Of a DNA stretch of 64,000 nt, positions 16,838-24,375 are shown one piece after another; position 1 is the first letter of the stretch; each line of letters begins with the position of its first letter. Below the pieces are notes generated by a model. It was not told the origin of the DNA and did not search any database. It was given only the letters and a program-made list of their open reading frames with translations. The stretch lies in contig NZ_JNWK01000007.1 of the NCBI RefSeq assembly GCF_000716445.1, positions 1 through 64,000 of the forward strand, written 5' to 3'. The position numbers and the translations under genes are program-made. The stretch comes from Streptomyces wedmorensis. GTDB lineage: Bacteria; Actinomycetota; Actinomycetes; Streptomycetales; Streptomycetaceae.

Positions 16838-17484
16838 GCGTCACCGATCCCCAGCCGCCGGCACCGGACGCCCCTGGCGACGCGGCACAGGAGGCGCTCC
16901 GCGACCGGATCGCCGCCGACTCGCTCACCACCCGCCGCGACTACCTGCGGATCGTCGCCACCGTCTCCGGCGGCCTGGCCGTCGGCGGCGTCGCCGTCGC
17001 CTCCGGCATCCTGCACCGGCACGGCGACAGCGAAGGCGCCCCCGAGGTCAAGAAGATCGCCGACCGGATCGAGCGGGGGGAGTCGCTCGCCTTCCGCTAC
17101 CCCGGCGAAGAGGACCGGGCGATCGCCGTCCGCATGGAGGACGGCACCCTCGCCGGCTACTCCGCCGTCTGCACCCACCTCGCCTGCGCCGTGCTGTGGC
17201 GCAACGACCGGGGCAGCGAGGGCGAGCTGTACTGCCCCTGCCACGAGGGGATCTTCGACGCCCGTACGGGAGAGGTCACCGCCGGGCCGCCGCCCCGGGG
17301 CCTGCCCAAGGTGATCCTCGTCGAGCAGGTCGACGGCAGCGTCTGGGCGATCGGCACGGCCCGCTCCGGCGAGAGCGCGCTGGAGGGCTTCTGCCGCCAG
17401 AACGGCGACGACCGACCGGGCTGCCCGGGGTTCGGCGCCGGCGGCCCGGGCCTCAAGGCCACGGAGAGGAGCGAGCGGACATGA
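16834..17484 (+). CDS. Rieske [2Fe-2S] protein with Tat signal anchor
   Basis: The 216-residue protein has a twin-arginine signal (TTRRDYLRIV, Arg34-Arg35, then a Gly/Ala/Val hydrophobic core) and a Rieske domain with CTHLAC (C113, H115) and CPCHEGIFD (C134, H137); C118 and C136 can form the disulfide seen in high-potential Rieske proteins. It should be exported folded and membrane-anchored, facing outward. A Rieske protein within a molybdoenzyme operon is unusual. The start is TTG 16834 overlapping the previous stop, with GAAGGGA upstream; the nearby ATG 16827 is in another frame. The tail after residue 185 is Gly/Pro/Cys-rich (CRQNGDDRPGCPGFG). Confidence 0.9.
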   Translation: MSVTDPQPPAPDAPGDAAQEALRDRIAADSLTTRRDYLRIVATVSGGLAVGGVAVASGILHRHGDSEGAPEVKKIADRIERGESLAFRYPGEEDRAIAVRMEDGTLAGYSAVCTHLACAVLWRNDRGSEGELYCPCHEGIFDARTGEVTAGPPPRGLPKVILVEQVDGSVWAIGTARSGESALEGFCRQNGDDRPGCPGFGAGGPGLKATERSERT

Positions 17485-17912
17485 GCGAGAGCACGTTCCC
17501 CCCCGACCCGGAGGCCCCGCGCCCCTCGACGCCGCCCGCCGGTGGCATGGACCCCGAGCCCCCGCGTCCCCCCGCGTACACGCCGGGCAGCGCGCAGCCG
17601 CGGCTGAACCGGCCGGTGCACGAGCGCTATCCGCAGATCCGTCCCACCAGCGGTTACGGCGACCCCCGCATCCGGCACACCGGGCCGGGACCGGGGGCGG
17701 GCACGGAGCAGGAGCCCGAGCGCTCCTCGAAGCTCTCCGCCCGTCTCGCCCTGGCGCTCACGGTCGTCATCGGTCAGCTCTGGGGGCTGACGATCGTGGT
17801 GGACGAGTGGATGGCGGGCGACACCGGCACCGCCTGGTGGGGCACCGGCTTCCTCGTCCTGTCGTTCCTCGTGGTGCTCGGCCTCTGGGCGATCGACCCG
17901 AAGGACCGCTGA
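17481..17912 (+). CDS. Small Pro-rich membrane protein of the molybdoenzyme operon
   Basis: I do not recognise a family. The 143-residue protein has a Pro-rich hydrophilic N-terminus (about 90 residues) followed by two transmembrane helices (LALALTVVIGQLWGLTIVV and GTGFLVLSFLVVLGLWAI). Its ATG overlaps the Rieske stop (ATGA 17481-17484), so it is the last gene of a five-gene translationally coupled operon and could stabilise or anchor the complex. No cofactor ligand is apparent. Confidence 0.8.
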   Translation: MSESTFPPDPEAPRPSTPPAGGMDPEPPRPPAYTPGSAQPRLNRPVHERYPQIRPTSGYGDPRIRHTGPGPGAGTEQEPERSSKLSARLALALTVVIGQLWGLTIVVDEWMAGDTGTAWWGTGFLVLSFLVVLGLWAIDPKDR

Positions 17913-18060
17913 ACCGGGCACCGTTCGGCCGGGGCTCGCGGAGGCGGAGCTCCTGGGGCCGGAGGTCGTTCGGCCGGGGCTCGCGGGGCCGGAGGACCGC
18001 CGAGCCGGAGTTCGCAGATCAGGCGGGTGCGGGGCGGGAGAGCAGGCGTACCCTGAGGAT

Positions 18061-18282
18061 ATGAGCACCGCCCCCGCCCACGGACCGCGAGACGCGAAGC
18101 GGCCCGGCACCGCATCCAGCGCAGAGAACACCTCGAAGCCGGTACTCGTCTTCGACGATCCGCTGGACCAGCAATCCGCGGACGACACGGACCGCGGGTG
18201 GGGCGAGCGGCCTCCCGCAGGCGGCGACAGCGCCGCCGACCTCGCGCGCTTCCTCGACGAGAAGCCGCCGCACCACCTCTGA
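18061..18282 (+). CDS. Small conserved hydrophilic protein, unknown function
   Basis: The 73-residue protein has no motif I can assign. It is acidic and hydrophilic, with a central LVFDDPLDQQSADDTDRGWG segment and a C-terminal ADLARFLDEKPPHH, a layout seen in small proteins annotated as hypothetical in Streptomyces. The ATG is preceded by CTGAGGA at a good distance. It ends 19 bases before the convergent mscL stop. Codon use agrees with a real gene. Confidence 0.65.
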   Translation: MSTAPAHGPRDAKRPGTASSAENTSKPVLVFDDPLDQQSADDTDRGWGERPPAGGDSAADLARFLDEKPPHHL

Positions 18283-18301
18283 GAACCGGCTGCCGCGCCG
18301 G

Positions 18302-18832
18302 TCAGGAGGTGGAGTGCGCCCCCGCGCCGCCTGCGGTGCCGCCGCCCGTGACCCCGGAGACCGGCGTCGTGTTGTTCAGGGACGGGCCGCGCTGGGCGAC
18401 GAGGTGGTCGCGGATCTCCTTGAGCACCTCGAGCTCGCTGATCTCCATGGTCTCCGCGACGCCTTCCTTCGCCTTCTCGTGCGCGGCGCGCTTGGCGAGG
18501 ATCTTGGCCATCGGCAGGACCATCAGGAAGTAGACGACGGCCGCGGTGATCACGAAGCTCAGCACCGCGCTGAGGACCAGGCCCCACTGGAGCTGGATGC
18601 CCTGCATCTCGCCGCCGACCACCACGCAGGGGCTCTTGAGGCAGGACGCGTAGCTCTCCAGGTCCTTGGTGCCGAAGGCGCCGACGACCGGGTTGATGAT
18701 GCCCTTGACAACCGAGTTCACGATGTTCGTGAACGCGGCACCGATGACGACCGCCACTGCCAGGTCGATCACGTTGCCGCGCATCAGGAAGGCCTTGAAG
18801 CCTCCCAGCAGACTTTCCTTCTTCTCGGCCAC
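18302..18832 (-). CDS. mscL: Large-conductance mechanosensitive channel MscL
   Basis: The 176-residue protein is MscL, a homopentameric channel that opens under membrane tension to release solutes in hypo-osmotic shock. The first helix segment GNVIDLAVAVVIGAAFTNIV is diagnostic, followed by a periplasmic loop with an added CLKSPC cysteine pair and a second helix (VLSFVITAAVVYFLMV). The C-terminus ELEVLKEIRDHLVAQ matches the cytoplasmic helix, then a Gly/Thr-rich tail. GTG 18832 is preferred, with GAAAGG upstream; the longer ATG frame (18886) would add an atypical His/Ala-rich extension. The cysteine pair in the loop is typical of actinobacterial forms as far as I recall. Confidence 0.93.
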   Translation of the reverse strand: MAEKKESLLGGFKAFLMRGNVIDLAVAVVIGAAFTNIVNSVVKGIINPVVGAFGTKDLESYASCLKSPCVVVGGEMQGIQLQWGLVLSAVLSFVITAAVVYFLMVLPMAKILAKRAAHEKAKEGVAETMEISELEVLKEIRDHLVAQRGPSLNNTTPVSGVTGGGTAGGAGAHSTS

Positions 18833-18958
18833 CGAGGTGCCTTTCGTCGCGTGTGATGCCGCGTGTACCGCTGCGTGCGGAGCCATTAGGCCGTGAACGG
18901 CGCAGACGAGTCCAATCCGTACACACGGGACGGTGACTTGACAGGCAGTCAGTACGAA

Positions 18959-19555
18959 TCAGCACAGTGTCACCACCAGTTGGGAGGTGACACCGGCACC
19001 TGCCAGCGCGGTCGCCGTCGGTCGTGGCACGGACAGGACGACGAGCGCCCCTCCGTCCGAACGAGTCTCGCCCGGTCGCGGGACTTCGGCCACTCGGGCG
19101 CCCGTCGCGACCACCCGGGCCTCGCCCCCTTCGCCGAGGCCCGAGTTGGGTGCGGCGATCACGTCGACGCGGTCGCCGGGCCGCAGCAGCCGCACGGTCG
19201 CGGCGTCGGCGATCCGCACCGGGGCGGACACCAGGGGCGGGGCCGCCGACGGTCGCGCCCGTGCGGTCGCGGCGGGCCGTGGCGCCTCCGCACCGGAACC
19301 CCGGGCCGGTCCGGAACTCCAGCCCGCGCCGGATCCTCCGCCCGGTGCGGGCCCTCCGCCCGATCCGTATCCGCTCGCGACGGCCAGCGCGGCCGCCGCC
19401 AGTGCCAGGAGCAGCGCGGGAGCGGGTCGCCCCCGGCGCAGTGCCCTTCGCAGCCGGTGCCGCGTGCCCCGGACCCGTAGCGGCTCGAAGGGCGGCACCG
19501 GACACGGCGCGGGGACGGGGGAGGGGGTGGTGGATGTGGTGGAGGTGGTGGCCAT
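18959..19555 (-). CDS. SAF-domain protein (CpaB/RcpC-like)
   Basis: The 198-residue protein has a Pro-rich start, a basic stretch (RHRLRRALRRGR), a single membrane helix (APALLLALAAAALAVASGY), a Gly/Ser/Pro linker and a C-terminal SAF/RcpC-like domain (VRIADAATVRLLRPGDRVDVIA). RcpC/CpaB proteins assist Flp/Tad pilus assembly, but no other pilus gene is near, so the role here is open. The domain would lie outside the membrane. It lies between mscL and the MTA phosphorylase gene on the same strand. Confidence 0.7.
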   Translation of the reverse strand: MATTSTTSTTPSPVPAPCPVPPFEPLRVRGTRHRLRRALRRGRPAPALLLALAAAALAVASGYGSGGGPAPGGGSGAGWSSGPARGSGAEAPRPAATARARPSAAPPLVSAPVRIADAATVRLLRPGDRVDVIAAPNSGLGEGGEARVVATGARVAEVPRPGETRSDGGALVVLSVPRPTATALAGAGVTSQLVVTLC

Positions 19556-19711
19556 GGGGATGGGGTCCGCCTGTTCAAGTGGGGAGCTTCAAGGGGGGAA
19601 CTTCAGGTGGGGAACGGTTTGCGCCCCCACTCTCCCGGCCCCGCCGCCACCCCGCTCCGGCCTGTGGATCACCCTGCGGCTGTGGACAACCCCCTCACCC
19701 GCGCGAGGGGT

Positions 19712-20557
19712 TCAGGGCAGCTCGATCCCCAGGTCCCACCCGTCGTGCGCGTGGGTGCACAGGCAGTCGCGGTCCACCGTCGCGGGCAGTGCGCCCACCG
19801 CGTCGAACAGCACGTCCCGCAGCCGTCCGACGTTCTCGCCGAACACCCGCAGCACCTCCGTGTGGGAGACGCCCTCGCCGGTCTCGGCGCCCGCGTCGAG
19901 GTCGGTGACGAGCGCGAGGGAGGTGTAGCAGAGGCCCAGCTCGCGGGCGAGGACGGCCTCGGGGTGGCCGGTCATGCCGACGACGGACCAGCCGGCGGCG
20001 GCGTGCCACCGGGACTCGGCGCGGGTGGAGAAGCGGGGGCCCTCGACCACGACCATGGTGCCGCCGTCGACCGGTTCCCAGCCCCGTCCCCGGGCGGCCT
20101 TGACCGCGACCCGCCGCCCGTCGGGGCAGTACGGGTCGGCGAAGGTGACGTGGACGACGCGCGGCACGGCCCCGTCGGCCCGCGGCTCCCCGTCGAAGTA
20201 GGTCTGCGCCCGGCTCTTCGTACGGTCGACGAGCTGGTCCGGTACGACGAGGGTGCCGGGGCCGTACTCCTCGCGCAGTCCGCCGACCGCGCAGGGTCCG
20301 AGGACCTGCCGTACGCCCACGGAGCGCAGCGCCCAGAGGTTGGCCCGGTAGTTGATGCGGTGGGGCGGGACGGTGTGGCCGCGGCCGTGCCGGGGGAGGA
20401 AGGCGACCCGCCGGCCGGCGATCTCGCCGAGGAAGAGGGAGTCGCTGGGGCTGCCGTAGGGGGTGTCGACGGACACCTCGGTGACGTCCTCCAGGAAGGA
20501 GTAGAAGCCGGAGCCGCCGATCACGCCGATGTCCGCGTACACGTCATGGTTCGCCAT
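19712..20557 (-). CDS. mtnP: S-methyl-5'-thioadenosine phosphorylase
   Basis: The 281-residue protein is a PNP/MTAP family 2 phosphorylase that splits methylthioadenosine with phosphate in the methionine salvage pathway. It shows IGVIGGSGFYSF, FLPRHGRGHTVPPHRINYRAN (phosphate and ribose site), EGPRFSTRAE and MTGHPEAVLAREL. The MTGHPEA form instead of MTNQPEA leaves some doubt between MTA and other 6-aminopurine nucleosides. It is cytoplasmic. The start MANHDVYADIGVIGG is at the usual distance from the glycine loop. It lies downstream of the fmdB-like gene on the same strand but is separated by a strong terminator. Confidence 0.9.
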   Translation of the reverse strand: MANHDVYADIGVIGGSGFYSFLEDVTEVSVDTPYGSPSDSLFLGEIAGRRVAFLPRHGRGHTVPPHRINYRANLWALRSVGVRQVLGPCAVGGLREEYGPGTLVVPDQLVDRTKSRAQTYFDGEPRADGAVPRVVHVTFADPYCPDGRRVAVKAARGRGWEPVDGGTMVVVEGPRFSTRAESRWHAAAGWSVVGMTGHPEAVLARELGLCYTSLALVTDLDAGAETGEGVSHTEVLRVFGENVGRLRDVLFDAVGALPATVDRDCLCTHAHDGWDLGIELP

Positions 20558-20616
20558 GGCGGTCAGCCTAGGGGCGGTCCCGAGGGGTGAGGGATGTGGT
20601 GCGGTCTCCGGATGTG

Positions 20617-20655
20617 CCGAGGGGCCCCGTCGCGCGTGGCGACGGGGCCCCTCGG
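20617..20655 (-). terminator. Hairpin terminator after the fmdB-like gene
   Basis: A perfect 17-bp stem (20617-20633 with 20639-20655) and a 5-base loop lie 11 bases past the stop of the FmdB-like gene on the minus strand. Confidence 0.85.
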
Positions 20656-20665
20656 GGAAGTGAAC

Positions 20666-21001
20666 TCAGGCGGCCGAGCTTCCGGTGCTCGACGAGGACG
20701 TCGAGGAGGCGGAAGAGGACGACGACGTCGACGCGGCCGGCTTGGCGTCCGTCGTCGAGGACGAAGAGGACGAAGACGACGGGGTCGAGGACTTCGACGA
20801 GGCCGGCGAGCTGCTGGACGACGAGCCGCGGCTGTCGTTCCGGTAGAAGCCGGAGCCCTTGAAGACGATGCCGACGGCCGAGAACACCTTCTTCAGGCGT
20901 CCCCTGCAGCTGGGGCACTCGGTCAGCGCGTCATCGGTGAACTTCTGCACCGCCTCGAGGCCTTCGCCGCACTCGGTGCACTGGTACTGGTAGGTCGGCA
21001 C
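20666..21001 (-). CDS. FmdB-family zinc ribbon protein with Ser-rich tail
   Basis: The 111-residue protein starts PTYQYQCTECGEGLE and continues to CPSCRGRLKKVFSAVGIVF, the four-Cys zinc ribbon of the FmdB/CxxC_CXXC_SSSS family, followed by FKGSGFYRNDSR and a long Ser/Thr/Ala-rich low-complexity tail. The molecular role of these proteins is poorly known. GTG 21001 is chosen because GGAGGA lies 6-7 bases upstream; an ATG six codons earlier (21019) covers the ribosome site. It is a single-gene unit ended by a hairpin. Confidence 0.88.
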   Translation of the reverse strand: MPTYQYQCTECGEGLEAVQKFTDDALTECPSCRGRLKKVFSAVGIVFKGSGFYRNDSRGSSSSSSPASSKSSTPSSSSSSSSTTDAKPAASTSSSSSASSTSSSSTGSSAA

Positions 21002-21069
21002 TTGACTTCCTCCTGGCACTCACACTCATCGAGTGCTAACGACGATCCATAGTGACGTATTCCGTGGGT

Positions 21070-22341
21070 TCAGTCCACCGCCACCGGCACGCGGTGACCG
21101 ATGCCACGCGCGGCGACCCGGCTCGACTCGCGCGGCTTCAGCCGCGAGCGGAGGGCGAGGAGCGTGGCCAGGGCGAGCACCGTGCCCGCCATCGGCACCA
21201 GGAAACCGCTGCTCGCGCCGTGTGCGTCGGCGAGGCGGCCGGCGACCGTGACGGCCGCGGCCTGGCCGAGCGCGACGGCGCCGGTGAGCCAGGTGAAGGC
21301 CTCGGTACGGGCGGAGGCCGGGATCAGGGTCTCGACGATGGTGTAGCCGGTGATGAGGGCCGGGGCGATGCACAGGCCCACGACCAGGCCCAGGGCGCCG
21401 AGGAGCAGCACCGAGTGCGCGGTCCACAGCAGGGACGCGGCGACGGTGAGGCCGGCGTAGCCGAGGATCAGGCGGCGGCGGGGGCCGGTCTTCCAGGCGA
21501 CGGCGCCCATGGCGATGCCCGCGAGCATGTTGCCGGCGGCGAAGATCCCGTACAGCAGGCCGTTGGCACCGGGGTTGCCGATCTCCTCGGTGAAGGCGGT
21601 GAGGGAGACCTGCATGCCGCCGAAGACGGAACCGATGCCGAGGAAGGCGACGATCAGGACCCGGACGCCGGGGATGGAGAGGGCGGAGCGGTGCGGCTCG
21701 GCGGAGACGGCCGCGGAGACGCCGTACGCGGGCTGGGTGGCGCGCTGGGCGGCGAAGAACAGGCCGCCGACGAGGGTGAGGGCGGCCTCGGCGATCAGGC
21801 CGGCGGCCGGGTGGATGCCGGTGCACAGGGCGGTGGCGAGGACGGGGCCGACGACGAAGGTGAACTCGTCCGTGACGGACTCGAAGGCCGCGGCCGTCGG
21901 CATCAGCGGGGTGCCGTCGAGCTTGGCGGCCCAGCGGGCCCTGACCATCGGGCCGACCTGGGGCACGGAGGCGCCGGCGGGCACGGCGGCCAGGAACAGC
22001 GCCCAGAGCGGGGCGCCGGCCAGGGCGAGGGCCACGAGCAGGGAGACCGAGGCGGTGTGGACGAGGACGCCGGGGACCAGGACGGCGCGCTGGCCGAAGC
22101 GGTCGGCGAGCTTGCCGCTCTGCGGCGCGAAGAGCGCCATGGAGACGCCGGTCACGGCGGCGACCGCGCCGGCGCTGCCGAAGGATCCGGTGGTGTGCTG
22201 GACGAGCAGGACGATGCCGATGGTCAGCATCGCGAAGGGCTGCCGTGCGGCGAAGCCGGGGAGCAGGAAGGACAGCGCACCGGGAGTGCGCAGGAGCTGC
22301 CCGTAGCCGGGCCGCTTGTCCGAGATGACCGTGGACGCCAC
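21070..22341 (-). CDS. MFS transporter (12-TMS, unknown substrate)
   Basis: The 423-residue polytopic protein is an MFS carrier. It has about 12 hydrophobic segments with GKLADRFGQRAVLVPG as the loop 2-3 motif and AGRLADAHGASSGF late in the second half. The N-terminus SDKRPGYGQLLRTPGALSFLLPGF is seen in Streptomyces MFS proteins of unknown substrate. It could export drugs or metabolites. It has its own upstream region of 250 bases that contains small inverted repeats. I cannot narrow the substrate. Confidence 0.88.
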   Translation of the reverse strand: MASTVISDKRPGYGQLLRTPGALSFLLPGFAARQPFAMLTIGIVLLVQHTTGSFGSAGAVAAVTGVSMALFAPQSGKLADRFGQRAVLVPGVLVHTASVSLLVALALAGAPLWALFLAAVPAGASVPQVGPMVRARWAAKLDGTPLMPTAAAFESVTDEFTFVVGPVLATALCTGIHPAAGLIAEAALTLVGGLFFAAQRATQPAYGVSAAVSAEPHRSALSIPGVRVLIVAFLGIGSVFGGMQVSLTAFTEEIGNPGANGLLYGIFAAGNMLAGIAMGAVAWKTGPRRRLILGYAGLTVAASLLWTAHSVLLLGALGLVVGLCIAPALITGYTIVETLIPASARTEAFTWLTGAVALGQAAAVTVAGRLADAHGASSGFLVPMAGTVLALATLLALRSRLKPRESSRVAARGIGHRVPVAVD

Positions 22342-22539
22342 GGTCCTGGCCTTTCTGCCGCCTGGTAGCGCGCCCCCGCACGGTGGTGCGGGTGTCGCCG
22401 AGAGCTGTCCTCATGCGCGTTACTGCGGTAGATACCGGGCCGGCCCCACTGCGGAGGGGCGCCACGGCCGCCATACGGTCGCGCCAGCTCTGCGTCAGGC
22501 AGAGTTGGTTCGATCAGGTGTGCCTTCATGGTACAGGGA

Positions 22540-22569
22540 GGAGCGTCTTCCCGCCTGGGAAAACGCTCC
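22540..22569 (-). terminator. Interrupted hairpin after the antiporter gene
   Basis: GGAGCGT/ACGCTCC (22540-22546, 22563-22569) and TTCCC/GGGAA (22548-22552, 22557-22561) stack with one mismatch around a GCCT loop, 24 bases beyond the antiporter stop on the minus strand. The remainder of 22342-22592 holds an inverted repeat CTCTGC/GCAGAG (22488-22504) of unknown role and no gene. Confidence 0.5.
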
Positions 22570-22592
22570 CGCACCTGAATTAATGCCTGGGA

Positions 22593-24161
22593 TTAACCGG
22601 GGGTACCGGGGGATTTCCCCTGTGGTCGGTGGAATCGCGTCGCCGTGCCCGCCGGGGTGCCGATCGCCGTCGCGCCGCCCGTGCCGAGCCAGCCGGCGAG
22701 TTTGCCGCCCTGGCCGACGGCCCGCAGGCGCCGCTCGGTGGCGTCCCGCACCGGGTCGGTGGTGACGACGAGGAGCTCGTCGTGGCGCCGCAGGACGGTC
22801 GCGGGTCCGGGGACGAAGCTCGCCCCGTCCCGTACGACGAGGGTGACGGCGGCTCCGGCCGGAAGGCGCAGTTCGGCGACCTCGACGCCGTGCATCCGGG
22901 AGTGCTTCGGGATGGCGACGGAGAGCAGGTGGCCGCGGAGCCGCTCCAGGGGCGCGGACTCGACGCCGAGGTCGGCGGCCTCCGAGGAGTCGCCGAGCTT
23001 CAGGGCCTTCGCGAGCCAGGGCAGCGTCGGGCCCTGGACGAGGGTGTAGACGACGACGAGGACGAAGACGATGTTGAAGATCCGCTCGCTGCCCTCGATC
23101 TGCGACACCATCGGGATGGTGGCGAGGATGATGGGGACGGCTCCGCGCAGGCCGGCCCAGGACATGAGGGCCTGCTCCTGCCAGGGGATGCGGAACGGCA
23201 GCAGGCTGACCAGGACTTCCATGGGCCGCGCGACCACCGTCAGGACCAGGCCGATGACGACGGCGGGCCAGAAGTCGTGGATGAGCTCGTGCGGGGTGAC
23301 GAGCAGGCCGAGCAGGACGAACATGCCGATCTGGGCGATCCAGCCGAGGCCCTCGGCGAAGCCGCGGTTCGCGGGCGCGTGGGGGAGCTTGGCGTTGCCG
23401 AGGACCATGGCGGCCAGGTAGACGGCGAGGAAGCCGGAGCCGTGGGCCAGGGCGCCCGCCGCGTAGGCGACGACGGCGATGGCCATGACGGCGATCGGGT
23501 AGAGGCCGGAGGCGGGCAGGGCCACGTGGCGCAGGCCGAAGGAGCCGAGGAAGCCGACGGTCAGGCCGACGGCGACGCCGATGGCGAGTTCCAGGGCGAT
23601 CGTGCCGACGAGCACGTACCAGTGGTCGACCGGTCCCGCGGTGGAGAAGGCGACGACGAGGATGACGACGGGGGCGTCGTTGAAGCCGGACTCGGCTTCC
23701 AGGACGCCGGTGACCCGTGAGGGCAGCGGCACCTTGCGCAGCACGGAGAAGACGGCGGCGGCGTCGGTGGAGGAGACGACGGCGCCGATGATCAGTGCCT
23801 GCCGCCAGTCGAGGCCGACGAGGTAGTGCGCGCCGGCGGCGGTGATGCCGACGCTGACGGCGACGCCGACGGTGGAGAGGACGACCGCGGCGGGCAGGGC
23901 CGGCTTGATCTCCTTCCACTTCGTGCCGAGGCCACCCTCGGCGAGGATCACGACGAGGGCCGCGTAGCCGATCACCTGGGTCAGCTCGGCGTTGTCGAAG
24001 GCGACGTTGCCGATGCCGTCCTGTCCTATGGCGACGCCGATGCCGAGGTAGAGCAGGAGGCTGGGGAGGCCGCTGCGGGACGAGATCCGGACGGCCGCCA
24101 CCGCGATCAGCAACACGAGCGAGCAGATGAGCAGGAGTTCGTTGAGCTGGTGGACAGTCAG
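22593..24161 (-). CDS. K+/H+ antiporter, CPA1 family, with C-terminal TrkA_C-like domain
   Basis: The 522-residue protein has about 12 membrane segments of a CPA1 (NhaP/CvrA-like) exchanger: SSRSGLPSLLLYLGIGVAIG, VVILAEGGLGT, SSTDAAAVFSVLRKV and ESGFNDAPVVIL with the conserved Asp residues, then GLRGAVPIILATIPM. Residues after about 410 form a TrkA_C/RCK-type regulatory domain (VEVAELRLPAGAAVTLVVRDG). It probably exchanges K+ (or Na+) for protons. The earliest standard start, GTG 24116, would cut the first helix and has no ribosome site. An in-frame CTG at 24161 restores MTVHQLNELLLICSLVLLIA and has GAAGGA upstream, so a CTG start is proposed. Confidence 0.85.
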   Translation of the reverse strand: MTVHQLNELLLICSLVLLIAVAAVRISSRSGLPSLLLYLGIGVAIGQDGIGNVAFDNAELTQVIGYAALVVILAEGGLGTKWKEIKPALPAAVVLSTVGVAVSVGITAAGAHYLVGLDWRQALIIGAVVSSTDAAAVFSVLRKVPLPSRVTGVLEAESGFNDAPVVILVVAFSTAGPVDHWYVLVGTIALELAIGVAVGLTVGFLGSFGLRHVALPASGLYPIAVMAIAVVAYAAGALAHGSGFLAVYLAAMVLGNAKLPHAPANRGFAEGLGWIAQIGMFVLLGLLVTPHELIHDFWPAVVIGLVLTVVARPMEVLVSLLPFRIPWQEQALMSWAGLRGAVPIILATIPMVSQIEGSERIFNIVFVLVVVYTLVQGPTLPWLAKALKLGDSSEAADLGVESAPLERLRGHLLSVAIPKHSRMHGVEVAELRLPAGAAVTLVVRDGASFVPGPATVLRRHDELLVVTTDPVRDATERRLRAVGQGGKLAGWLGTGGATAIGTPAGTATRFHRPQGKSPGTPG

Positions 24162-24375
24162 TGGCCGTTCCTTCCCCTCGCGTGCAGCTGGATCGTTCCT
24201 CCAGCGGACGACACTTCGTTACCTTACCTAATCTTTAACGTTTTCTTGACGCCCTCTTTGCGCCTCCTCGTTCATCTGTACGGTTCTCTTCCTGACACCG
24301 CGTCCGGGCCCCCCGGACGCTGCGCCTAAGGTTGCTCCCGTACTCCAGGACCACCCTGCCCCTCGAAGGACAGCG

